A stretch of 30,016 nt of DNA from CAZZDK01 sp964652235 (GTDB taxonomy: Bacteria > Pseudomonadota > Alphaproteobacteria > UBA9219), in the NCBI GenBank assembly GCA_964652235.1, contig CAZZDK010000023.1, positions 1 through 30,016 on the forward strand, given 5' to 3'. Position 1 is the stretch's first letter. Each line of letters opens with the position of its first letter. This document shows, one piece after another, positions 6,922 through 15,174 of the stretch. Under the pieces are notes generated by a model. The model was not told the DNA's origin. It saw nothing but the letters and a program-made list of their open reading frames with translations, and did no database searches. The position numbers and the translations under genes are program-made.

Positions 6922-8880
6922 CTATCTCTTCAAATCCTGCGCGATGGTGAGCGGAACGGGGCTCTGCGCCAGGCGGGCGCGATAGAACTGAAGGTTCTCG
7001 ATAATGCGCTGGATGTAATTGCGCGTTTCATAAATCGGGATCATCTCGATCCAATCCACGGCATCTACGTTCGGCGAACGCGGATCGCCGAACGTTTCGA
7101 TCCATTGACGCGCACGTCCCGGTCCGGCGTTATAGCCCGCCAGAGCCAGAACATAAGAGCCGTCGAAATTGTCGATCTGGTCCTGAATGAAACGGGTTCC
7201 CAAAAGGATGTTGTAATCCGGATCGGTGAGCCTGTGCGGCGCGTAGGAAACGCCGAGTTTCTTGGCGACGCCTTTGGCCGTGGCAGGCATAAGCTGCATC
7301 AGGCCGCGCGCGCCGACGGGGCTGCCCGCGTCGGGCTGGAACTGGCTTTCCTGGCGGATCAAGGCGTGGGTGAGGGCGACCTCCGGTTCAGAAGGCAGTT
7401 GCATCGCCAGAAGCGGATAGGCGCCGCCCTTGAGCAAGAAGTTTTTCTGATTGGCGGCCTTGGCGACGTTCACGGCCAGATCGGCCCGTTGAAGCTCGTA
7501 GGCCAGCTCAAGCAAAAGGGCGAACTCGACGCGCTGGGAGGCGAAGTCCGTCGCCGCCTTGAAATAAGTATTGGCGAGCGAAACAAAGCCCATATCGTTC
7601 AGTTTTTGAACGGCCCGGATCAGATCGCGGGAGAAAAAGCGGTCGCGCACGGCGGGCGGAATGGCCGGTTCGGTCGAGGCGTGAATGGTGGGGTTTGAGT
7701 AAAGTCGCGTGATGGCGAGCTGGCCGTAAAACGTCGTGTCGAACGTGGCGGCGGATTCGTAAGTCTGCTCGGCTTCGCGCTTGCGGCCCGTCGCCTCGTA
7801 GGTTCGGCCCAGCCAATAATAGCCTCGCGATTGGGAGAGCGGCGATTTCGTGGACTCGATCAGATTCTTGAAATGCCTTTCGGCCAAAGCGGGCTTGTTC
7901 AGAAAGCGCAGGGCCAGCCAACCCGCCAGAAACTCGGCCTGGGCGAAGGAGAAACCGTCGTAATTGCCGTGCCGCGCCGCCAGTTTGTAGGCCAGGGAAT
8001 AATTCTTTTCTTCCATCAGGCGGCGAATGACGACATGGCTTTCCTTCCACCATTTTTCAGGCCGCACGAGGTTCTCCGGCGCGTTTAAGAGGATCTCGAT
8101 CGCGCTTTTGTCCGTTCCCTTTTGCCGCCGCCAGCGCAGGCGCTCGTACAAAAGGCCCGGATCGCGCTGGAGAGAGGCCGGAACTTTCTTAAGCAGGGCC
8201 TCGGCCTTTTTGCTTTGGCAGGCCAGCGCCAGGCGCGCTTCGGCCAGGGCGCGGACGCCCTCGCCCACGAGGGGATACATGGCTTTAGCGGCGCTCGTAT
8301 TGCCGTCCCAAAGCAGACGGTCCAGGCGCGCGAAATGGTCCTTAGAATTCAAAAACCTGCCGTAGCGGGAACGAAAGGCCTCCCCCTCGCTTTTGGAAAG
8401 GTCTTTTTCGATCCAATAATTCCGGATCAGGCTTTCCGCGATCCGGCTTTGTCCCGCTTCGTTCAGGGCCTCCATATGTCGATAGAAACCAGCGGCGGTC
8501 AGCGGCGGATAGGCGTTGAACCAATTGACGATCTGCGCCGCGCTGGCCCCTTGAGGGATTTTCTGCTCGGCGATCATCAAAATGCCTTTAAGCCCTGGCC
8601 AGTCCGGATTTTCGGTGATGAAGGAAGCCATTTCGTCGAAGGAGAAATCGTTGCCGGGCTGGGCCATCAAATAGGCCTTAAGAACCTTGTTCAAAACGGG
8701 ATCGCCGCCCCGGTCCAGCGCCATCCGGACGGCGCCTTTGTCGCCGGATTCCATGGCCTCAAGCGCGCTTTGATAAAAACTGTCCGGCGCGCGGCGCAAA
8801 ACCTGTCGCGCATCGGCCTGGCTCGCGAAAAGCAGGCCCAAGGCGAACAAAAAGGAAAGACAAAGGCGAGCAGGGGGCAT
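6922..8880 (-). CDS. Periplasmic soluble lytic murein transglycosylase (Slt70-like)
   Basis: 652 residues when started at ATG 8880, chosen because the protein then begins MPPARLCLSFLFALGLLFASQADA, a clean Sec signal peptide ending near residue 24. A longer start at 8991 would overlap smpB. The bulk is an alpha-helical superhelix with Sel1/TPR-like repeats (for example YYWLGRTYEATGRKREAEQTYESAA), as in Slt70. The C-terminal catalytic domain has Glu511 in LIRQESQFQPDAGSPVGARG, then LMQLMPATA and LAGYNAGPGRARQW. It cleaves peptidoglycan glycan strands to 1,6-anhydro-muropeptides. In many alphaproteobacteria dapA lies between slt and smpB; here it does not. Confidence 0.9.
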   Translation of the reverse strand: MPPARLCLSFLFALGLLFASQADARQVLRRAPDSFYQSALEAMESGDKGAVRMALDRGGDPVLNKVLKAYLMAQPGNDFSFDEMASFITENPDWPGLKGILMIAEQKIPQGASAAQIVNWFNAYPPLTAAGFYRHMEALNEAGQSRIAESLIRNYWIEKDLSKSEGEAFRSRYGRFLNSKDHFARLDRLLWDGNTSAAKAMYPLVGEGVRALAEARLALACQSKKAEALLKKVPASLQRDPGLLYERLRWRRQKGTDKSAIEILLNAPENLVRPEKWWKESHVVIRRLMEEKNYSLAYKLAARHGNYDGFSFAQAEFLAGWLALRFLNKPALAERHFKNLIESTKSPLSQSRGYYWLGRTYEATGRKREAEQTYESAATFDTTFYGQLAITRLYSNPTIHASTEPAIPPAVRDRFFSRDLIRAVQKLNDMGFVSLANTYFKAATDFASQRVEFALLLELAYELQRADLAVNVAKAANQKNFLLKGGAYPLLAMQLPSEPEVALTHALIRQESQFQPDAGSPVGARGLMQLMPATAKGVAKKLGVSYAPHRLTDPDYNILLGTRFIQDQIDNFDGSYVLALAGYNAGPGRARQWIETFGDPRSPNVDAVDWIEMIPIYETRNYIQRIIENLQFYRARLAQSPVPLTIAQDLKR

Positions 8881-8974
8881 GGGAAAAGGGCGAAAAGCGG
8901 GTGAATCGACCCTTTGACTAAACAACCTTCGCGCCGCCATTGCAAGGGGTTGGGAGAATGGGCTATCAAAAGGC

Positions 8975-9472
8975 ATGACGGAAAAGAACAAAACGAACAG
9001 GGAAAAGGCCCAGCGCTTCGTGGCGATGAATCGCCGCGCCCGGCACGATTATTTCATCACGGACACGGTAGAGGCCGGGATCGTCCTTGTCGGCACCGAG
9101 GTGAAAGTCTTGCGTCTCGGCCAGGCCAGCATACAGGAGGCCTTCGCGCAGGGCGGCGCGGACGGCGGTTTCTATCTTATGAACGCCTACATCCCGGAAT
9201 ATCAGCAGGCCGGACGGCATCTTCAGCATGAAACGCACAGGCCGCGCCTTTTGCTTTTGCATAAGAAGGAGAAAGACAAGCTTCTCGGCGCGGTAAAGAA
9301 AGAGGGCATTACCGTCGTGCCCCTCAGCCTCTATTTCAACCGGCGCGGTATCGCGAAGGTCGAACTAGGTCTTGCCAAAGGCAAGCATAAGGCGGACAAG
9401 CGCGAAGCCATCAAAGCCCGCGACTGGCAGCGCGACAAGGCCCGCATCCTGCGGGAGAGGAATAGAACCTGA
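8975..9472 (+). CDS. smpB: SsrA-binding protein SmpB
   Basis: 165 residues, normal for SmpB. Seen: NRRARHDYFITDTVEAGIVLVGTEVKVLR, then YIPEYQQAGRHLQHETHRPRLLLLHKKE and GLAKGKHKADKREAIKARDW, followed by a basic tail. The protein binds tmRNA and positions it on stalled ribosomes for trans-translation. tmRNA itself is not found in this window. smpB is transcribed divergently from the transglycosylase and is followed eight bases later by mprF, so the three genes smpB-mprF-acvB probably share a transcript. Confidence 0.96.
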   Translation: MTEKNKTNREKAQRFVAMNRRARHDYFITDTVEAGIVLVGTEVKVLRLGQASIQEAFAQGGADGGFYLMNAYIPEYQQAGRHLQHETHRPRLLLLHKKEKDKLLGAVKKEGITVVPLSLYFNRRGIAKVELGLAKGKHKADKREAIKARDWQRDKARILRERNRT

Positions 9473-9480
9473 GGCCCCCT

Positions 9481-12050
9481 ATGCGGTCTTTTTTCGAGAA
9501 AATTCTGCGCCGGGCCGCTCCCTTTGCGGGGATCGTCCTGCTTGTCGTCGCTTTGATCGTGGTCCGTAACGAAATAGAGGCTTACCGTTTAGCGGACATC
9601 AAAGCCGCTCTTTTTTCTTTACCCCCGAATCTGCTGATGGCCATGGTCTGGTTGACGGTCCTGGGCTATCTGGTTCTCAGTTTTTACGACTGGCTGGCTT
9701 TGGCGTTCATCGAGGAAAAGATTTCCTACGCGCGCATTCTTCTGGCTTCCTTTTTCAGCTACGCCATCAGCAACACGGTCGGCCACGCGGTCTTTTCGGG
9801 CGGTTCTCTCCGTTACCGTTTTTATTCGTCGTGGGGCGTTTCAGGACTGTCGGTCGCGAAGATCGTTCTTTTCGGTTCCCTGACCTATATCATAGGGACG
9901 TTAACCCTCATGGCGGGCAACGCGTTCCTCTTTGATCGTGGCGATATCCTGGCGCCAAAGGCGCAGGAGGCCCTTTCCCTTGTCTCGGCGATCAGCTTTG
10001 TTCTTCTTGCTTTCTGGTGGGGGGCGATTTTTCTGCGGCGGCGACCTATTGCGTTCAGGGGTATGTCTTTCGCGCTTCCAAGGCCCTCTTTAGCCCTCTC
10101 GCAGACGTTCGTTGCCGCCGCCGATTTGATTTTGGCTTCCCTGGTGCTTTATGTGCCCCTCGCTTACTTAATCGAGATTCCCTACCAGACGTTTTTGGCG
10201 GTTTATGTGGCGGCGCAGCTTGTAGGACTTTTCAGCCAAGTTCCGGGCGGCATGGGCGTTTTCGAGGGATCGTTTCTTTTCCTGATGTCCGATCATTATC
10301 CGTCGGCCTCTATCCTTGGGGCGTTGATCGCCTACAGGACGGTTTATTATTTCATGCCGTTGGCCGTGGCAGGTGTCGGTTTGGTTCTTTACGAGAGCAA
10401 CGTTCACCGGGTTCTCCGGAATCCGGCGGTGCGCGAAACGCTGGAAACGGCCGGCGCCGCCATCCCGCAAATCTTTTCTCTTCTTATGCTTTTGGGCGCC
10501 GTCGTCCTGTTGTTGTCCGGCGCGACGCCGGGAGAGGCCGACCGGCTGAGATGGCTGCACTATTTCGTGCCTCTGTCCTTGATAGAGTTCTCCCATCTTG
10601 CGGCCAGCATGACGGGCGTTGTCATGCTTTTTCTCGCGCGTGCGGTCCAACAGCGCATGGACTCGGCCTATTACGCGACGATCATTGTGCTCGGCATAGG
10701 AATCGTTTCGTCCCTCGTCAAGGGATGGGATTTCGAAGAGGCGACGCTTTTGAGCGTCCTCCTGGTTCTTTTTCTTCCCGCCCGCAAGCACTTTTACAGA
10801 AAGTCGGCCCTGCTTTCGCTTGAATATCCTCCTCGATGGCTGGCGTTGATTCTCGTCCTTTCCGGCGCATCCGTCTGGCTCGGTTTTTTCTCGTTCCGAC
10901 ACGTCGATTATGCGCAAGAGCTTTGGTGGCATTTCTCCCTGCACGGGGACGCTTCCAGGTTCCTGCGTTCTCTTGTCGGTATGTCGGTCGTCGCGCTTGG
11001 CTTTCTCGTTAACAGCCTCCTGATGCGCAGCCGTTTCGTTTTCTCCCTGCCCGGGCCGGAAGAGATCGACAGGGCGAACGTCCTTGTCGCCGCCGCTTNN
11101 NNNNNNNNNNNNNNNNNNNNNNNNNNNNNNNNNNNNNNNNNNAATACTTTTTTTGGTGCGTGTCAGGCCGCAGTTTTCTCATGTTCGACACGACGCCCAA
11201 GCTTTGGGTCGTTATGGGCGATCCCGTCGGGGAAGAGAGCGAATACGAATCTCTTATCTGGCGCTTCCGGGAACAGGCCGACCATTACGGCGCCAGGATA
11301 GCCTTTTACCAGATCGGCGCTTCGCGTCTGACGCTTTATATCGACCATGGACTAAGCCTTGTGAAACTCGGCGAAGAAGCCAGGGTCTTTCTGGAGACGT
11401 TCAGTCTGGAAGGCAAAAAAATGCGTAACTTGCGCAATGCCCTCCACAAGCAGGAAAACCAGGGGTTCGAGTTCCTCATCGTTCCCGCCCGGGATGTCGA
11501 GGCTTATTTGCCCGAGGCGAAGGCGGTGTCGGATCGTTGGCTTAAAAACAAACGCGCCAGGGAGAAAAGATTCTCTTTGGGATATTTCGATGAAGACTAC
11601 CTGAAACGTTGCGATCTTGCCGTTGTCAAAAGGGAAGGGCGTCTTCTGGCCTTTGCCAACTTATGGCGCCCCGTCAACCGCCAGGAATTTTCCCTCGACC
11701 TTATGCGCTATGATCCTCAGGCGCCCAACGGGATCATGGAATATATGACCGTGAAGCTTATTCTTTGGGCGAAGGAGAACGGATTCGTTTGGTTCAATCT
11801 CGGCATGGCGCCCCTGTCCGGGCTTGAGAAGCATCCGCTTTCGCCGCTCTGGCACAAGATAGGCAACAAAATTTTCAGGTTCGGCAGCGAGTTCTATAAT
11901 TTTGAGGGACTCTATCAATACAAGAACAAATTCGGCCCCGTCTGGCGGCCGCGTTATCTTGCCGCGCCGACGGGTCTTCAAATTGCCTCGACGTTATGGA
12001 CGATCAGGGGGCTTGTTTCGAGCAGGAAGAAAAAGGCAGGGAGAAAATGA
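9481..12050 (+). CDS. mprF: Bifunctional lysylphosphatidylglycerol synthetase/flippase MprF (LpiA), interrupted by N run
   Basis: The N-terminal part (9481-11098) is a multi-pass membrane domain typical of the MprF flippase, including FFSYAISNTVGHAVFSGGSLRYRFYSSWGVS and AAQLVGLFSQVPGGMGVFEGSFL. The C-terminal part from about 11145 is the cytosolic transferase (DUF2156), starting with YFFWCVSGRSFLMF...LWVVMGDPVG and ending with NLGMAPLSGLEKHPLSPLW and FEGLYQYKNKFGPVW. It transfers lysine (or alanine) from tRNA to phosphatidylglycerol and flips the lipid, lowering envelope negative charge. The frame changes across the 44-N run at 11099-11142; the true gap must be a multiple of three, so this is one gene. 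Its last four bases overlap the acvB start. Confidence 0.9.
11099..11142. other. Assembly gap (44 N) inside mprF
   Basis: 44 N between the membrane and transferase domains. The written length breaks the reading frame. Confidence 0.99.
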
Positions 12051-13450
12051 AAAAGGTTCTAAGCGTCGTATTCGTCCTCTTGTCTCTTTGCTCTGGGGCC
12101 TCCTGGGCCGCGCCCGCAGGGGGCATGATGATCGAGGAGATAGAGGATCATTACGAGCCTTTCGGAAAGATCCATCTTTACAAAACGAGTGCCGCGCCGC
12201 GCCGCGTTTTCATTTTTCTTTCGGGCGACGGCGGTTGGGACGAGGGAGATGTCCGCATCGCAAAGTCCCTGGTGCAGCCGGACAGCCTGATGATCGGCGT
12301 GGACAGCGCTTCTTATGTTGAAAATCTCAACAAAAGCGCGGGCAAATGCACTTACGCGGCCGCTCAGCTCGAGAGCCTGAGCCAATACATTCAGAAGAAA
12401 TACAAATTTCCATCCTATATTTCCCCTGTTCTTGTCGGTTTTTCTTCGGGCGCGACGATGGTTTACGCGGTTCTCGTCCAATCGCCGCCCAATACCTTTG
12501 CCGGAGGGATCAGCATGGGCTTTTGCCCGGACCTTCAGACGGCGCACCCCTTCTGTAAGGGCAACGGAGGACTCGATTACAAGGTCGATCCGAAACTCGG
12601 ATTCGTCTATAAAGTTGCGTCGCGAACGGCTTCGCCGTGGATTGTTCTGCAAGGGGACCAGGACGATGTTTGCTCGACGCCCGACAGCCGCTCCTTCGTC
12701 GCGAAGGTCGGCAACGCGCAAATGTACGAGCTTCCGAAGGTCGGCCACGGCTTTTCCGTTCAACGCAACTGGGTGCCCCAGTTCCGCGCGGCTTTTCAAG
12801 AGATTCTCGGGCGGCAAAGAACCGATGCGCCGCCGGAGCGACCGATCGGCGATTTGCCTTTGATCGAACTGCCCGTTTCGAGACCGAGTCCAACGCTTGC
12901 CGTCATTGTGACGGGCGACGGCGGTTGGGCGAACATCGACAAGGAAATCGGTGAGACGTTGAGAGAAGACGGCATTCCCGTCGTCGGCCTCAACGCTTTG
13001 CAGTACTTTTGGGAGAGGAAAACGCCTGACGTCGCGGCGAAGGACCTCGAACGCATTCTCAGGCATTACGGCTCGCTTTGGAACGCCGAGGATTTCATTC
13101 TCATCGGCTATTCGCGCGGAGCCGACACGTTGCCTTTTATGGTTTCGCGCCTGCCGGACGATTTGAAGCAAAGGATCCGGTCCGTGGCCCTTTTGGGACT
13201 GGGAGAGGAGACGGATTTCGAGTTCAGAGTTTCCGACTGGGTTGCCGACGGGGAGGGGGTCTATAAGACAGCCCCGGAGGTCGCCAGGCTGGAGGGAATG
13301 AATGTCTTGTGCTTTTTCGGGACGGAAGAGGAAGACAGCGCTTGCCGGAAGCTGGACCCTTCAAAGGTCAAAGTGATCGAAAAAACAGGGGGGCACCATT
13401 TTGGCGGCGATTATGAAGGTTTGGCCAAGCGCATTTTGCGGAAAGAATAA
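12047..13450 (+). CDS. acvB: AcvB/VirJ-family periplasmic hydrolase, probable lysyl-phosphatidylglycerol hydrolase
   Basis: 467 residues from ATG 12047, which overlaps the mprF stop (ATGA) and has GGGAG at 12039-12043. A signal peptide MKKVLSVVFVLLSLCSGASWA exports it to the periplasm. Two VirJ-like alpha/beta-hydrolase halves follow. The first has SGDGGW near residue 63 and GFSSG with Ser133; the second has TGDGGW near 290, GYSRGAD with Ser356, and a C-terminal GGHHFGGDY supplying His. Agrobacterium AcvB, in the lpiA-acvB operon, removes the aminoacyl group from lysyl-PG, and this pairing makes the same role likely. It is AcvB-like (two-part), not the shorter VirJ. Confidence 0.9.
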   Translation: MKKVLSVVFVLLSLCSGASWAAPAGGMMIEEIEDHYEPFGKIHLYKTSAAPRRVFIFLSGDGGWDEGDVRIAKSLVQPDSLMIGVDSASYVENLNKSAGKCTYAAAQLESLSQYIQKKYKFPSYISPVLVGFSSGATMVYAVLVQSPPNTFAGGISMGFCPDLQTAHPFCKGNGGLDYKVDPKLGFVYKVASRTASPWIVLQGDQDDVCSTPDSRSFVAKVGNAQMYELPKVGHGFSVQRNWVPQFRAAFQEILGRQRTDAPPERPIGDLPLIELPVSRPSPTLAVIVTGDGGWANIDKEIGETLREDGIPVVGLNALQYFWERKTPDVAAKDLERILRHYGSLWNAEDFILIGYSRGADTLPFMVSRLPDDLKQRIRSVALLGLGEETDFEFRVSDWVADGEGVYKTAPEVARLEGMNVLCFFGTEEEDSACRKLDPSKVKVIEKTGGHHFGGDYEGLAKRILRKE

Positions 13451-13451
13451 A

Positions 13452-13486
13452 AAAAGGCGGCTTCCGAAGAAGCCGCCTTTTCTCTT
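13452..13486. terminator. Bidirectional terminator between acvB and the NYN gene
   Basis: AAAAGGCGGCTTC (13452-13464), loop CGAA, GAAGCCGCCTTTT (13469-13481): a perfect 13-bp stem, A-rich on one side and T-rich on the other, placed between two convergent genes. Confidence 0.92.
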
Positions 13487-13495
13487 TCCGGAAGG

Positions 13496-14137
13496 TTACG
13501 CCACTTCCTGTTGGATGGCTTCCTTCGTTTCTTCCATGCTTTCGGCGACTTCCTTGACGCTCGGTTGAGCGGTGGGGGCGGTCGTCTGCATCGGCGGCGC
13601 GTTCGGATCGCGCGCGCGCGCGATGTGCGGCGCGAGGTCCTGAAGCTCGATGAAATTATCGGCCTGGCGGCGAAGCTCGTCCGCGACCATCGGCGGCGAA
13701 GAGCGCATCGTGCTCACGACGCTGACGCGAACGCCCTTGCGCTGCACGGCCTCGACGAGACGGCGGAAATCGCCGTCGCCCGAAAAGATCATGATATGAT
13801 CGACGTGCTCGCACATCTCCATCACGTCGATGGCCAGCTCGATGTCCATGTTGCCTTTGATCTTGCGGCGACCGAAGGCGTCCGTGAACTCCTTCGTCGG
13901 CTTCGTGACCATGGCGTAGCCGTTATAGTCCAGCCAATCGACCAGCGGGCGGATGGGGGAGTATTCTTCGTTTTCGACCAGCGCCGTGTAGTAAAAGGCG
14001 CGCACGAGCCGCCCGCGTCCGGCGAACAGCTCCAAAAGCCTCTTATAGTCGATATCGAAACCCAATCCTCTGGAAGCCGCGTAAAGGTTGGCCCCGTCGA
14101 TGAACATGGCCATGCGTTCTTCTTTATAAAAAATCAT
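13496..14137 (-). CDS. NYN domain (LabA/DUF88-like) putative ribonuclease
   Basis: 213 residues from ATG 14137, with GAGAGGG before it. The PIN-like NYN fold is recognisable by its spaced acidic residues: Asp14 in MFIDGANLY, Asp98 in KIKGNMDIELAIDVM, and Asp121/Asp123 in IFSGDGDFRRLVEAV, then KGVRVSVVS and DELRRQADNFIEL. These bind metal in RNA-cleaving relatives. The last 45 residues are Pro/Thr/Glu-rich and probably disordered. Alphaproteobacteria often carry this gene next to rpoZ-rsh, as here. Its RNA substrate is unknown. Confidence 0.88.
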   Translation of the reverse strand: MIFYKEERMAMFIDGANLYAASRGLGFDIDYKRLLELFAGRGRLVRAFYYTALVENEEYSPIRPLVDWLDYNGYAMVTKPTKEFTDAFGRRKIKGNMDIELAIDVMEMCEHVDHIMIFSGDGDFRRLVEAVQRKGVRVSVVSTMRSSPPMVADELRRQADNFIELQDLAPHIARARDPNAPPMQTTAPTAQPSVKEVAESMEETKEAIQQEVA

Positions 14138-14704
14138 CTTTCCCTCTCATGGATACATAGCGCGGACGTTAACCATAACAAGAATCGCCGCCCTTGCCAA
14201 ATGCTTCGTGAAATTACTTATGACATATTACCCAAAAAAGGCAACACCCCAAATCCCACACGCACACGATAACGCGCCCATTCTATGCGAAAAAATATTT
14301 CGCCGCAAGAACGGTTTTTGGTTCTCGAAGCGAAGTTGCCGTTAAGGTAAAGAATAACCGGGATGCGCGCATGACTGGATTCGCCGGAGCGAACCGCGAT
14401 AAAGGCTGTAACTTCCGATGTTGATCGTTCGCGCGAGTCTGGTTGCCGGACAATGAAATAGGGTCTTCGCCGCTCAAAGGGATGGGGACCGTCGGGACCA
14501 TGAATGGGCGATTTCTTCGGTTTCGGACGGGGAAAAGCACCCCAACGTCCTTTTTTATCTGGAGAAAATAAAGAACGTCTTTATCTTTACATTTACCTTT
14601 CGGGGCGTCTAAAATAGGCTCCTCGCGCGCGCATGGCCTGTCCGTGACCGGAAAGGCGGTTTGCCGCGCGGCTTTTTTGGCCCGTTTGGAATAAGGATCG
14701 CTTC
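14138..14704. other. 567-base intergenic region before rpoZ
   Basis: I find no convincing coding sequence. A minus-strand open frame at 14283-14540 lacks a recognisable family and any coding signature. I searched by eye for tmRNA, SRP RNA, RNase P and tRNA hallmarks and saw none. It holds a candidate promoter at 14586-14615 and the rpoZ ribosome-binding site AAGGA near 14693. The unusual length leaves room for an unrecognised small RNA. Confidence 0.5.
14586..14615 (+). promoter_or_regulatory. Candidate sigma70-type promoter for rpoZ-rsh
   Basis: TTTACA (14586-14591) and TAAAAT (14610-14615) with an 18-base spacer, 90 bases upstream of rpoZ. Pattern match only. Confidence 0.4.
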
Positions 14705-15133
14705 ATGGCTCGCGTAACCGTCGAAGATTGCGTCGTTTTGGTTCCCAACCGCTTTGACCTTGTGATGCTTGCGGCGCACAGGGCGCGGGCGCTCGCCTCG
14801 GGCGCGGAGCTTCTGCTGGACCGCGACCGCGATAAAAACCCCGTCGTCGCCCTTCGCGAAATCGCGGAAGAGAAACTCGATCTGCAAAGCCTTCAGGAAT
14901 CGCTTATCAAGAGTATGCAAAAGCGCATCGAGCCGGACCGTCCGGAAGAGGAAGTGATCGACCTGATGGCCAGCGAACAGCAGAACTGGATCAACGCTTC
15001 GATGGACGAGGAGGACGGCGAAGACGTCATGGACGACGACCTCGAAGACGAAGAAGAGGGTGAGGACAACGGCCTGGTCAGCGATTTCGGCGCGGCAGGC
15101 GGTTCTTTCGAGGACGTTGACGTAAAGGATTAG
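14705..15133 (+). CDS. rpoZ: DNA-directed RNA polymerase omega subunit
   Basis: 142 residues. The N-terminal MARVTVEDCVVLVPNRFDLVMLAAHRARAL is the omega core that clamps the beta-prime C-terminus, followed by DKNPVVALREIAEEKLD. The second half is strongly acidic (DEEDGEDVMDDDLEDEEEGED), longer than the about 90-residue E. coli omega but within what alphaproteobacteria show. An AAGGA ribosome-binding site precedes the ATG. It is followed 41 bases later by rsh, the usual pairing; omega is also part of a ppGpp site in enterobacterial RNA polymerase. Confidence 0.95.
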   Translation: MARVTVEDCVVLVPNRFDLVMLAAHRARALASGAELLLDRDRDKNPVVALREIAEEKLDLQSLQESLIKSMQKRIEPDRPEEEVIDLMASEQQNWINASMDEEDGEDVMDDDLEDEEEGEDNGLVSDFGAAGGSFEDVDVKD

Positions 15134-15174
15134 TTCTCGTCATCCGGCATTCAGCATTCGAGGGAGGGGGCGGC

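Noticed and set aside
11160..12050. A stand-alone DUF2156 protein
   Set aside because: Its sequence begins in the middle of the MprF transferase domain right after an N run, with no promoter or ribosome-binding site. It is the C-terminal half of mprF.
14283..14540. 85-residue minus-strand frame in the gap before rpoZ
   Set aside because: No ribosome-binding site, no recognisable family and no coding-like composition.
14138..14704. Possible tmRNA or SRP RNA before rpoZ
   Set aside because: No tRNA-like domain, tag reading frame, or SRP conserved GGAAG/AGCAG pair could be found by eye.
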